Source: Terebella lapidaria
Lineage: Eukaryota > Annelida > Polychaeta > Terebellida > Terebellidae
Assembly (NCBI GenBank): GCA_949152475.1
Contig: OX424569.1
Coordinates: 18,141,170-18,205,169 of the forward strand
Reading direction: 5' to 3'
Length of the DNA: 64,000 bases
The notes under the pieces: generated by a model
What the model saw: the letters and a program-made list of their open reading frames with translations, nothing else
Told to the model about the DNA's origin: nothing
The model's database searches: none
Part shown: positions 26,300-39,800 of the stretch, one piece after another
Layout: the number at the start of each line of letters is the position of its first letter
Numbering within the stretch: the first letter of the stretch is position 1
Translations under genes and position numbers: made by a program

Positions 26300-26600
26300 G
26301 TGTACACCTTACGGCCGATTTCAGATAGGCCTGTACGCAAGTGACGTCTTACGTCTTACGAAGTGTAGCGTGACATTACCGATAGCGGTGAACAAGGCCG
26401 AGCAGGGCCGTACGCTTGGTTGACTCGCGTTTTGGTTCAGATGTGTTACTTCACGAAACGCTGCGTGAACATACATGCTACAAACACAAAACACGCCGAA
26501 ATGTAGCAGGCGCACGTCCCTGCCCGTGAAGAGGAAGGAGACTACATGCAGATATATCAGGCTGGAGCATTGACCCGATGGATATTAAGACAGGACAATA
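26300..26600 (+). promoter_or_regulatory. Candidate promoter and 5' leader of the sulfotransferase gene
   Basis: The 300 bp upstream of the first coding exon are richer in CG dinucleotides than the surroundings. They contain a CRE-like GTGACGTCTTACGTCTTACG at 26340-26359. No TATA box is evident. The start of transcription cannot be read from sequence. Confidence 0.4.
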
Positions 26601-26601
26601 A
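26578..26601 (+). promoter_or_regulatory. Short upstream ORF overlapping the main start
   Basis: ATG at 26578 opens a seven-codon frame (MDIKTGQ). Its stop TAA shares an A with the main ATG at 26601 (TAATG). An earlier ATG at 26546 opens a longer out-of-frame ORF across exon 1. If both lie in the mRNA they would reduce initiation at 26601 or make it depend on reinitiation. Confidence 0.45.
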
Positions 26602-26726
26602 TGCAATCGGAGGGGAAGAAACGTGTGAGGCTGTGTTGGAAGGCCACGATCTTGACATGCGTCTTGGTGGCGATCCCGCTCTTCTACACACTAACATATT
26701 ATGACGGACAGACGGTTGGGCAAGAG
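26601..26726 (+). CDS. Exon 1: cytosolic tail and signal anchor
   Basis: Forty-two codons, too short to stand out as an ORF. A basic N-terminus leads into the hydrophobic run TILTCVLVAIPLFYTL. The donor CAAGAG|GTGGGT leaves phase 0, matching the phase-0 start of exon 2 at 32142. The 5.4-kb intron is the weakest link: an extra in-phase exon cannot be excluded, though total length fits the family without one. Confidence 0.8.
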
Positions 26727-29700
26727 GTGGGTCAAATATTTTTTATACGAGAAAGTGCCCTAAAAGGCGCCGCCTAACGATTTACCAGTCATGCTGCACG
26801 CTAGATCAAGACTAATGGTTGGTCGATGACATTAAATAAATTAAAATTTATTTTAAAATGCATATTCTTGGCAGAGCGGCACCTTATGGGGATAGTGATC
26901 TATGCAATGTTTTCAACTAGAAGACCTCTAGATATAAAAAATAAATATAATAAGTTGACCACTATAAGGGCCTCTCAACGGGCGTTTTTTCAAAAAAAAA
27001 AATCTCTGCTTATCTATTCATTAGAGCGCCCCGCTTACCATGCTTGCGCTTCTACCCCGTCCTTCCCCTAGCTCTGGCTGCTGTGTGAACGAATGAATTG
27101 TCTAGGTCAATTCGCTGATATAGGATTTCCCCTATCGTGCAACTTTGCATAGTGATCTATGCAATGTTTCCCGTTGGGAGACCCCTAGATGTAAGGAATG
27201 GATATATTATAATAAGTTAACCACTGGGTCCTCAAACACCGACCTTTTATATTTTCCCTACCATAAGTTGACTACTATTTCATTAAACATCTGTCATTTT
27301 ACATGTCCCGCCAGCTTACCCTCAATAATCCCCAAAACTCCAAACCGGAACCAACAACTATGTGTGCACAAAAGCGCCATGCGTGTTCAAAAAGACGCCA
27401 CAAGCCACGCAACTAAATTTTCATATCCCTGACAACACGCCGAATACGTCGCCTGTATTTATGGAGTTACATGTACCGCTTTAGACTGCCTGCTTATGGC
27501 ATGTAGGCTACGTTTGCCAGAAAACCACGTACACGATGGACAAACTACACTCGTACATCCTATATATCCTATATATAACTACATTCGTGCTCTATATCGT
27601 AAGAAAACTAGTCCGCCGCTATTTCAGTAGAGGTTGCACTGAATGTCTAGGGTGATAAACGTATAACGTGCTACGTAAATATTGGCGTTAGTAAATATTG
27701 ATTGATTGCCAACTTGTTCAACGTTCGCGATAGAAGTCTGAAACTTGCCGTTTGACTCTGAAGTGAATTATGCCAAGTTATAATACGATGCCAGTAAAGA
27801 GTTAGAAAAAATCAGAGTATACATGCAAGAGTAGGCTATGGTTCCCAAAAAAACGCCTCCATGGCGCCTTTTAGGAACTGTCGAACTTATGAACTGTCAC
27901 GTACACCTTCTCACTGAAGCTTGTTCAACCAGTTATGACGACAAACTTTGTTGGATATGGCTTGTGGAACGGCTGAGAAATATGACTCTATATGCTAGAT
28001 GTGAAGCTAGGGACAAAATTATTCAAGAGTCATCAATTATGATATATCAGGCAATATGTATCATAAAAAAACGCTATTTACTTTTCCCGTTTTTTCGTGC
28101 GTCGGATGCAGAACAAATAAAAAAAAAAACTCTCGGGCGTAATCTTTGGGCATCGTAACATGAGATTTTCCCATCGTTTCGTCATAATATTAAATATAGG
28201 CTACAGTGAAATACCAACAAATTCCGCTATCAACAGAGTCCACTCAGGCCAAAGTGGAAGCGAACATTTGACTAGCATCGAGTCCTTCCGTTTTGAAGAA
28301 GTTGGCAATTATGTCCCATGAGAACGGCCCTTGATCATAGCAACCAGATCTACAAGACCATCAGTGGATCCAGAAATTTGAAAAAAAAGGTTGGAGGAGG
28401 AGGGGGTCCCATGATAATTACGGAGGGGATATCCTGAACCCTGAACCTCCCCCCTCCCCCGGTGAATCCCCCCCACTGTGAATCCCCCCCCCCCCCCTCA
28501 TAAGTTTTATGAATTAATCTCGGCTTCGGACTGCCTCCAAGGCATCTATAGGTCTTGACGTCTATGTTATATTTTCATTGTCTCAAAACGCTCTCATAGA
28601 GCGTTTTCTTAAACGCTCTCTGAGATTCCCATGGGGGAAATACTCTGCGACTGGGGGGAAAAACCTGCTGTCGAAGAGAAAATACTTGAAACGTTTGTTT
28701 CACAATGTTGGACGTGAACAATTCAGTTAATTGATATAATCTGACGAATATTTCCCTCGAATGAAGCAAATTTCTCGTCATTATCGCCGCTTTTCGTAAA
28801 TATTTGCGTGCCCGTGGGATTTGAGAGTACATACATCAACACGGTGTGCATTCAGTCAACTGGGTATCACATTCGTACCTATATTGTCAACTTATTGTTT
28901 TAGTGGGCATATTCGATCAAGGATTACTATTCCTACGAACAACCAATCCCTTTACACCGGTAATCGTCCGGCATGAACATCGTATATAGATCTATGCGCA
29001 CGAAATTGAATTAGAGACTTAACAGTTCTTAAAAGGAACGTGCTTTTGGCTTCTTATCCGGGGAGATCTGGTGCTCTGCACCAGGTATGATTCTTGTGTT
29101 CAATTTACATGCAAACAAAAACTGTCTCGAACACCCCTCCAGCAATGAAGGCTGACGCCGTGTTGCTGCATGAATGTTAGGAAATGTGCTAAAATGCACT
29201 TCATCGCATCTGCAATGAACAGCTAAACTCTGGTGTTAATCCCGAGTCTTGGTATGTATTTATCATACCACTATTACACTGTACCACATTGTTGAGTAAA
29301 CTTGCCAAGGCTGTAACACTTACACAATAAATTTGTGCAATTACACACTAAATTTTTAAAGATAATTCGGACAAATCAAAATTTTCGTCATATTTTTTTT
29401 CAAAATTCGTCAGCTTATGTACGAAGAAGAACTTGGATGATAGGTGGAAAAAAATATATATGTCACCGAACTAGTTTTCGAGTTATGACAGCGTTTTCAA
29501 CATGTGTTTTGTATTAATTTTATAATGGGAGTGAATGAGCAAATGCATATTTCGATCATGCTTAATGCAATAGAAAAAAATTCAGTCGTCAGATTTCACT
29601 GATTTTTTTATATGATTTACATCTTTGAAAAATACACGTGTAGAGAAAATAAAAAATATAGGTCACCAAATTAAGTTTTGATATAATGACAAATTATTGG

Positions 29701-32700
29701 TGAGAAATGAACCAATTAGCCCCATTTTGGCGGGAAATTTCTTGTGACCGCCAGGAATACGTCTTTACCAAAGATTGTAAGAAGTACTTCTTACAATCTT
29801 TGGTCTTTACGTTTTTTCGCAATCATGCTGAGTAATCGATGTCCCGGAGAAGGACGATATTTCACGATAATATGGCAGCAGTGCCCACCATTGTCAACTA
29901 CTACTACAAAAAAAATAACATTGAATTCTAAGCGACTATCTGTGTCATGTCAATTAACAACTCAAATATCTGTGATACTACAGAAACCAAGGTAGATTTT
30001 CATCTTCAAATGCAATCATTGACATGAATTTCCAACAATATCTGTAGGCCTGCGTGCACTTTATCAGGCTCAGATGTCCGAACACGAGGGTGCACCTTTT
30101 ACACCCCAGGTCATGATTGTATGCGGGTGTCAGAACTTTTGTGATCATCAGAACTATTATGCCTACGTCGGCACCAGATGTCCTTTTTTTGTTCAAGTTA
30201 GAAATCAATATAGGCCTATGGTTAAGAGTGTTTGGGTCGGAACATCGGCTCACCATCTACTATTGAAAATTTATCAGTGTTTCGTGTGGGTTATTATTAA
30301 ATAGCTGTTTATCCCCTAATTCGTGACTCTTTTGCTGGACTTTCACGCTAGTATATATATTGCGAGCTGAACTCCGTGGCAAGCACGGTACCCAATCTCA
30401 AGGGCCGTAATTGTTACACGGCACGCATCCCAAAACGGATAGCCTAACATGCCACCTGGTGCTCTCACGATGAATTTCGTTTCGGTAAAAGCCTACAGTT
30501 TATACCCATAAGTAAAAGAGTATAGGCCTAGATCGTCGGGACAATATTGTGTGAATGAGAGCGTTACTTACATGAGATACCAACGACAAAGTCACGTGCT
30601 CTCACACTAGCGTCACCGTGCTCCTACATTTTCACCCCGAGTCACCTGCTCATGAATGCACTGTTATTTTTTTTTAAGCGTCTTAATAATTGTTGAAATC
30701 AAACTTTTTATTCATACAGCTCAGCATAATAGTAACAATAAAAAATGTACACGACAAAACTTATAGACCCTAGGCCTACAATTGTGGCGGTTTTGCTCCA
30801 GACGTGGATTGTGTAAATGCTTAGGCCTGAGCTCAAATGACTACAGCAACTAATGTCACCGTGCTCCTCATCACCGTGACTAGGCCTGGATCACGCGGTA
30901 TTATTCACTTAGTAAGCTTTATTTATTTCACTACATAGCCTACATGTACATAAGACCGGGCTTGCGCTGTTTGTTAGATTACTGGTTATGATGCGTGATC
31001 ATTTTATGTCACTTTCTGACGTCATGACGTTTTGATATAGCCGTAATATCGTTCGCTGGGTGGCGCCTGTGGACCCTGTCCGAATTATCTTTAATGGAAT
31101 AAATGTATAATAAATTATACAAATATACCAACAAATAATTCCTGATAGTAAATTGATAATACATGATATCGTATGTACACAGTGTGCTGTGAGATGAAAG
31201 TTGTAGGAGCTTTCAGTGACGTGTGCTAAATCTCGAAGTTTCTTATCGCCATAGGGCTGGACAGTGAGATTTGAAACGTTGCGTTATTTTACGTGATTTC
31301 GTCATTCTGGAGACAAACATCTTTCCCGCCAAATTTTCTGCCGAATTTTGAAAATTCTAATTGTTCGATTCTGCATAACATTATTATAAATTATCGGAAA
31401 TACACCAGACTTTCAGATACAATTATTGACATCTTTCCGTCGGTATAGAGTCAATAAATAATAATCGTGCATGATTATATCCTGTTCATTCAGGGGTCTG
31501 AATACCGTATGTTCGCGTTCATCGTCACGATTACCAAGAACGCAGAAAAAGATGTGTTGCTCCAAGTATATATGTCCGGGGAATCTGATTCTGGGGTTTT
31601 GGGAAATATAGATGGTGTTGCACATATACAGTACAAAATAAGTATTAGCAGCACATGACAACCTGTGTTTTAAATACATTTGTAGTTAAAAACAGCACCC
31701 CAAAACACTCTCTTGAGAGGCAGCATTTTGAAGGTAATACTTTGAACATATACGTTTTCCAATATTACCAGCGACTTATTCAGAATATCTTTATTGGAGT
31801 GAAGAAAGAATCCGGAAGATATGACGAATCATATTTTCGTGGGGTGCAGGTGAAACCACAGAAAATCAGGAAAAATGACCACGTGGCAATGTTTATCTCC
31901 AAAATGAATGTATGACGTCATGAAAACGTCATTTAGGACGTAAATGAGACGAGACTGTCCAGCCCTATAAATATGTAAGTTGTTGTTCACGAACGACACG
32001 GTTGTACACGTATGTGTAGATTTTTGGTGGATATTTGGTGACAATGAACTCGGATAAAAACATCATTCTCTTTCAATCCTGTTTCAATCGTTCTCTTTCA
32101 AATGAATTTCAAATCTTTTACAAATGAAAATATCTTTTCAGATACCATCCCCGACATGCAATTTCACTGCCTTCCAGCAACAGCTAAGACTCGATTCCTG
32201 GACGCCGGTCGTGCCATTCCATTTGTTGGCCACCTGTCAACACGTTTTCTACAACAGGCATCCCAAAACTGGAAGTCGCACGACAATGGATATAATCGGG
32301 GCCATGGGCAAGAAACACAAGTACGCTCTTATTGCTGGAACTGGTCGCAAAGAGATAACCTGGGCACTCCCAGAGAACCGTAAGGTGGGCTACAACAACC
32401 ACTATTTTTTTTACTTTGACGCATGTCTGTCGTTTGTCTGTTCGCTTGAAAACAACAACACATGTATGTAACATCCCTCCTATCTTGGGGTTTTTGATCA
32501 TTCTTCAGAGATATGCTTTGGAGAGATTCAGGAAATCGAAGGGTCGCTTTGCGTTCGTTGTGCACATGTTCTTCTATGACTTTCGGAGGTATGTGTAGAC
32601 CACGGGAAGATATACGACTGCGAGGTAGTGTCAAGTGCAATGATTAACACAATGTTTGCAAACCATGTTGCAAATGGGATAACCATCAATCACATAATAT

Positions 32701-33849
32701 TCGCCAGTGTTGTTTCATTCGTTCTGTTTTGTTTTGCGTGTTCGTAGATACCAGGATTTCAAAGATACGATGATTTATTTGAACATCATACGCGAACCTG
32801 CACCGTGGCTAGTCTCCTGGTTCAACTGGGCCAAAAGATACGCTGACACAGCCACGGGGCTCAGGTTCAGCCGCGATCTCAAAAAGGTGAGAGCAGTTTA
32901 TCGACAACACAAACGGGGGGACAACACAACATTCTGTACATTGCAATTGTTTCAAAGGCTCTGTCATGCTCCTGAAGCTGAATTCTATTGATATTGTATC
33001 TTCAGTGGACACTCGAGGCCTGCATACAGAACGTCACATGTTCACAAGACGCGAAAGGAAATGCGATTCATTATCTCTGCGGTCATGAGGATGTTTGCCA
33101 GTAAGTCCAGTAGCCCTTTGATTTGTGATTGGGTACTTATGTACAGTTGGACTCCAGCCTGTGGTCTCTCCAGAAATGTGGCCAACACATACATTGGGGT
33201 TAGATGTATCGGTCCCGAACGCCAAAATAGGCATTTACATGTTGAGGTACTCCTATAATGTGGTCATTTCCCTTATCCACAATGCGGCCAGTGTATCTGG
33301 TCCCAATTGCCCACGAAATTACACAATACAGCCAACTCCCAGCCCTCAAATGACTTTGATATTTGACCCATTGAATATCCTTTTAAAGTACTAGTATAGT
33401 GAAAATATGATGTGAACTTATATGAAAGATCTCATTGATCTGAGCAAAATGGTTTTTACGGCATGTAAATATCACAATCCGTTCAAAAGTTATAGCACTT
33501 TAAAGACTGAAATCGGCAAGTTTGCTTTTTCAAAACAATTTAGCTAATTAGTATGCAAATGAGATATTCATGACGTCATCGGGGGAAGTTGTTTTAATTA
33601 GGTACTTTGATATGTATTATTCATTCATTTTGATGTTATGATTATTCATCAAAACTCATTCTATACAGATTTTAATATGAATAATCAGTGTTTTCACTTT
33701 TTTGTTGTTGTCAAGGTAACCGGTGACCTGGTATGGTCCATAGCAACCAGTTGCTAGGGCCAGAAACCCACTTAGAACAGGGTATGCACAAATAAAAATG
33801 ATGCCAACTTGAAGGCATTTCGGCAGAAATGCCTTTATGGTTTTAGCAG

Positions 33850-33885
<36 letters not shown>

Positions 33886-36800
33886 CTTTTTTTTCTTCTT
33901 CCGCCACTTTTGGTTTCCGGACGATAACTTTAGTTTGCCTTGACGGATTCTAGTCAAATTTTTACCACAAGTCAGAAATGATATGTGGAAGAAACCTATT
34001 CTTTTTGAGCCGGATCCGAGGTCCGTGAGGTCCGTGAGGATGAAATCAAGGCTAATTTTGAGACTTGGTTTCCGGACGATAACTGGAAAAATATTTACGC
34101 AATAGTTGCAGAACTCTGCATGGAGGTTCATATGCCACCAGGGAAGAACCCTATTGATTTTGGGATCGATCCGTCAAACGACCTTTGACCTAGAGGTCGA
34201 AATAATTTTTTGCTGATTCATCCTTGAGGCTTCCTGCATATCTCAGAAACCGTGCATCGTAGAGCGAAACGGACGTTATTTTCGGACTCGTCGCCCTAGA
34301 CAAACATCTCTAGGGTGTATTATTTTTTTTGATCCGGCTCCGAGGTCCGTGAGGTCCTTGAGGATGAAATCGAGGCTGATCTTGAAACTTGGTTTCCGGA
34401 CGATAACTCGAAAAATATTCAGGCAATAGTTGCAGAATTTTGCACGGAGGTTTATATATCAACAGGGAAGAACCCTATTGATTTTGGGATCGATACGTCA
34501 AACGACCTTTGACCTAGAGGTCGAAATAATTTTTTGCTGAGTCATCCTTGAGGCATCCTGCATATCTCGGAAACGGTGCGTCGTAGAGCGAAACGGACGT
34601 TATTTTCGGACTCGTCGCTCTAGACAAACATGTCTAAGGGGTATTATGGATGAATTTTGACCTTGACCCCAAATTTTTTTGCCGAGTCGGCATTTTTCGT
34701 TTTCGTCGATATCTCGGAAACGGTGCGTTGTAGAGCAAAACGGACGTTATTTTCGGACTCGTCGCACTAGACAAACATGTCTAAGGGGTATTATGGATGA
34801 ACTTTGACCTTGACCCGAAATTTTTTTGCCGAGTCGGCATTTTTCGTTTTCGTCGATATCTCGGGAGCGGTGTGTCGTAGAGCGAAACGGACGTTATTTT
34901 CGGACTCGTCGCCCTAGACAAACATGTCTTAAGGGTATTATGGATGAACTTTGACCTTGACCCGAAATTTTTTTGCCGAGTCGGCATTTTTCGTTTTCGT
35001 CGATATCTCGGGAGCGGTGTGTCGTAGAGCGAAACGGACGTTATTTTCGGACTCGTCGCCCTAGACAAACATGTCTTAAGGGTATTATGGATGAACTTTG
35101 ACCTTGACCCGAAATTTTTTTGCCGAGTCGGCATTTTTCGTTTTCGTCGATATCTCGGAAACGGTGCTTCGTAGAGCGAAACGGACGTTATTTTCGGACT
35201 CGTCGCCCTAGACAAACATGCCTAAGGGGTATTATGGATGAACTTTGACCTTGACCCGAAATTTTTTTGCCGAGTCGGCATTTTTCGTTTTCGTCGATAT
35301 CTCGGAAACGGTGCTTCGTAGAGCGAAACGGACGTTATTTTCGGACTCGTCGCCCTAGACAAACATGCCTAAGTGGTTTTATGGATAAACTTTGACCTTG
35401 ACCCGAAATTTTTTTGCCGAGTCGGCATTTATCGTTTTCGTCGATATCTCGGAAACGGTGCGTCGTAGAGCGAAACGGACGTTATTTTCGGACTCGTGGC
35501 CCTAGACAAACAAGTCTAAAGGGGTATTATTGATGAACTTTGACCTTGAACCGAATTTTTTTTGCCGAGTCGGCATTTTTCGTTTTCGTCGATATCTCGG
35601 AAACGGTGCTTCGTAGGGCGAAACGGACGTTATTTTCGGACTCGTCGCCCTAGACAAACATGTCTTAAGGGTATTATGGATGAACTTTGACCTTGACACA
35701 ATTTTTTTTTGCCGAGTCGGCATTTTTCGTTTTCGTCGATATCTCGGAAACGGTGTGTCGTAGAGCGAAACGGACGTTATTTTCGGACTCGGCGCCCTAG
35801 ACAAACATGTCTAAGGGGTATTATGGATGAACTTTGACCTTGACCCGAAATTTTTTTTGCCGAATCGGCATTTCTCGTTTTCGTCGATATCTCGGGAACG
35901 GTGTGTCGTAGAGCGAAACGGACGTTATTTTCGGACTCGTCGCCCTAGACAAACATGCCTAAGTGGTTTTATGGATAAACTTTGACCTTGACCCGAAATT
36001 TTTTTGCCGAGTCGGCATTTATCGTTTTCGTCGATATCTCGGAAACGGTGCGTCGTAGAGCGAAACGGACGTTATTTTCGGACTCGTGGCCCTAGACAAA
36101 CAAGTCTAAAGGGGTATTATTGATGAACTTTGACCTTGAACCGAAATTTTTTTGCCGAGTCGGCATTTTTCGTTTTCGTCGATATCTCGGAAACGGTGCT
36201 TCGTAGAGCGAAACGGACGTTATTTTCGGACTCGTCGCCCTAGACAAACATGTCTTAAGGGTATTATGGATGAACTTTGACCTTGACACAAATTTTTTTT
36301 GCCGAGTCGGCATTTTTCGTTTTCGTCGATATCTCGGAAACGGTGTGTCGTAGAGCGAAACGGACGTTATTTTCGGACTCGGCGCCCTAGACAAACATGT
36401 CTAAGGGGTATTATGGATGAACTTTGACCTTGACCCGAAATTTTTTTTGCCGAATCGGCATTTTTCGTTTTCGTCTATATCTCGGGAACGGTGTGTCGTA
36501 GAGCGAAACGGACGTTATTTTCGGACTCGTCGCCCTAGACAAACATGTCTAAGGGGTATTATGGATGGACTTTGGCCTTGACCCCAAATTTTTTTTCCGA
36601 GTCGGCATTTCTCGTTTTCGTCGATATCTCGGGAACGGTGTGTCGTAGAGCGAAACGGACGTTATTTTCGGACTCGTCGCCCTAGACAAACATGTCTAAG
36701 GGGTATTATGGATGAACTTTGACCTTGACCCGAAATTTTTTTGCCGAGTCGGCATTTCTCGTTTTCGTCGATATCTCGGAAACGGTGAGTCGTAGAGCGA

Positions 36801-39800
36801 AACAGACTTTTTTTTCGGACTCGTCGCCCTAGACAAACATGTCTAAGGGGTATTATTTTAACGGTAAATTTTTTTGCGGAGTCGACATTTTTCATTTTCG
36901 TCGATATCTAGTTTATTTCATAAATAATAGACAGAAAGTCTGTGGATAGACTGACTTGGCAGTTAATGGCCAGGGCAACCATGGGTAACTACGGCTATAC
37001 GGAACGACTGGTAACCATAGCAACAGTACAGTTTGTGTGGATATTGACTATGTATGGTACATAATAATATGCACTAGTCAGATCGTCGGAACCTTCAATA
37101 AGAATCATTATATCATGGCTTGAAATATCCTAATTAAAATTTGCTCCCCTCGTGACGTCATGAATTCTCATTAGCATCCAATTTGCATATTAATGAGTTG
37201 CGAACTTTTCAAGTGGCTTCTGTAATGTAGTGCCAGAATGGCAGTTTCAAATGGCTGTAACTTTTGAACGGATGGAGATATTGATATACCGTAAAGACCA
37301 TTTTGCTCAGATCAATGAGATCTTTCATTTAACAAAACATCATATTTTCACTTTACTAGTACTTTAAACGTCATTCGATGGCGGATGCATGGACTATGAA
37401 ATCGTAATTTGTCAATTTCTTAATAATTGGCCATAATAATAATAGCCTTGCTGATTATGTAACATCAGATTGTGCCAGGAGATGCCAGTCATGTCGGCGA
37501 TGACTCTAGGTATTCTGGCCTCCTCAATGTCAAATGTTATTGCTAAGAGCTTAGTATAAACTATTGAACAACCACTTAGATATATGACCAATGATATATG
37601 TGGCCCATCAGAGGGATATTGATCAAATTCTCTTCGAGTTATAAGAGCAGACAAAATTAGAGACCGATCAATCACTCGCCTCATCACACTTCACACACAC
37701 TCGGTGATTGTCTCCTGCAGAGGGCCCACTGAGGCAGCACTGGAGCAGGCCACTGAGCGCTTACACCGGGACTACTTGAGCGTAGGGCCCATGGAGAGAC
37801 AGGAGGAGATCCTAGAGCTCTGGGAGTATCTCCTGCCTCAGATGTTCTCAGGCGCCGTCCAAGAATTCAGAAAACGAGGTGGGTTTTGTGCAATCTACAC
37901 GGATGACAATACATATTTTGAACAGAACAAATGTAGAAATTTTCTACATTTGTCTCAAGGTCGGACTGCACGGACGATCCTGAAATTTGAACATCCGTAT
38001 CTGCTGAACTCTGCAATATTCGAATGTCTTCTCCTCCGAAATTAGTTAATGGAATATTTCGAAATTGTATATGTTCATACTATGGGATAGTCCCCACAAA
38101 CTCATTTTTTAAAAAACTTTTTACTTTTTCCTTGCTTTTCTTTCTAACATTTTTTTTTTTTTTGAAAAAAAATGATGATTATTTGATAAGTGGAAGATTT
38201 TTAATTTTCAAAATGTACACTCAAACCTTTCTGAAATTTCGAACCAAGATACTGAAAAAAAAAACAGTTTGGACTTGGTAATATTTTCATACGTCTTCTC
38301 CTCCGGAACCACTAGATAAAATATTTTGAAACTTTGTGTGTTAATACTATTGGATAATCCCCAAACGCTGGTTGTTTAGAATTTTAAATTTCTCTTTTAT
38401 TTATTTTTCTGCAAATTCTTCAACTTTGAATAAGAAGTCAATTATCGATAATTGGAAATATTTTTTATCTTTAACGTTTGCAGTCCAATGTTTCCGGCGT
38501 GATTTTTGGTTTTTGTGATTTTTGCATTATTATCGAAATGACTGCACTACTCAAACGTCTTTTCCTCCGAAACCACGTGATTGAATCTTTGGAAACTTCG
38601 TATTTTGATACCGTAGGATATTCCCCACAAACTGATTTTTATAATTTATACTTTGACAAAAGATCAATATCGATAATTGGACTATTTTTCAACTTCAAAG
38701 CTTAGTCAAATCTTTTTGAAATTTTGAACCAAAATGCTGAAAATATTTCAAGAAACCCCAAATTAGATCCAGCAATATTCAAACGACTTCTCCTCTGAGA
38801 CTGCTTCATGGAAAATTTGTGTGTTGCTGCCATGGGGTAGTGCCCACAAACTGAAAATTTTCGAATTTTGAATTTTCTACAACATTTTTGTGGGAATTAT
38901 TACTGAAACTAGTAAAAAATACTGAAAGCACAAGTTATTTTTCGTTTTTTACGGAAAATGTCGACGAAAAATGCTCAGTTTTGGACTGCGCAATATTCAA
39001 ACGTTTTCTCCTCGGAAATCACTTGATGGAATCTTTTGAATCATTTCGTATGTTGGCAGTGCGGGATAGTCCCCAAAAACTGATCTTATTAGAAATTTGA
39101 ATTTGTCTTCACTGTTTCTAGCAAATTAGTTCAACTTTTTAATCAACAACCTCTTTCTTGTATAGAATCTTCTAAAAAGAAGCTCACACAAATACCACAC
39201 ACACATGCGAAGCCCTTAGATTTGACCTACAGTGATATTGAATCCTCAAAATGGCAATTGAGCTGACATATTCTTGGACTTGGTCAAGCCCTTAGATTTG
39301 ACATACAATGATATTGAATCCTTAAATTGGCCATTAAGCTGACAAATTCTTGGACTTGGTCAATTTACCATTGTTCGGTAACCTATTTTAGCGCTTAGGC
39401 TAATTTGTTAAATTGCGTCATCATATATTTGTAATTGCGAAACTAGGATAAATTTCAGACAAATAGCGAACATCCTGTATGCAATATCAGTCTATGTATG
39501 TTTGCGTCATGGGATAGTACTTGCGTTAAACGCACTGAGGCGTTTGAAAATTTTCAGTATGTATAGTGACTAAATCTATGGGGCCAGGGTCCGCAAACTC
39601 TGGTTGTCTTCTTGCTTTGTTTGTTGTAAACTCCACTCTTTGTATTCTGCCCGCAGAAAGTATAGTACTACGCCTACTCATGTCACATTGTGGCCATATA
39701 AACGAAGGTGTGCGAGCGCGCGCAAATTTGTTGCTGATGCGTGCAAAACTGATCTATTTAAACGCGCGAAAATATGTTGCTGACGCGTGCAAAACTGATC

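Larger units (their letters stand above)
33387..37363. mobile_element. TTAA-flanked long-TIR element in intron 5 (with nested insertion)
   Basis: The left end AGTACTAGTATAGTGAAAAT is mirrored by the right end ATTTTCACTTTACTAGTACT. TTAA flanks both (33383-33386 and 37364-37367), the duplication typical of piggyBac-type elements. Inverted similarity extends for about 400 bp per arm, for example AAAGATCTCATTGATCTGAG near 33425 against CTCAGATCAATGAGATCTTT near 37306. Without the nested element (about 33812-36907) it would be under 1 kb. No transposase is present. Confidence 0.85.

Noticed and set aside
32380..32384. Alternative donor GTAAGG at the end of exon 2
   Set aside because: Using it would leave phase 1 and break the frame with exon 3, whereas AAG|GTGGGC keeps phase 0.
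33125..33394. ORF continuing after exon 5 of the sulfotransferase gene
   Set aside because: The exon 5 donor GTAAGT is strong and exon 6 continues the family sequence in phase. This ORF has no family similarity and lies in the intron.
34781..36895. Minus-strand ORFs with repeated SRATSPKITSVSLYD-type peptides
   Set aside because: They are read-through of the 147-bp satellite, whose length is a multiple of three. The same occurs in the inverted array at 59333-60490.
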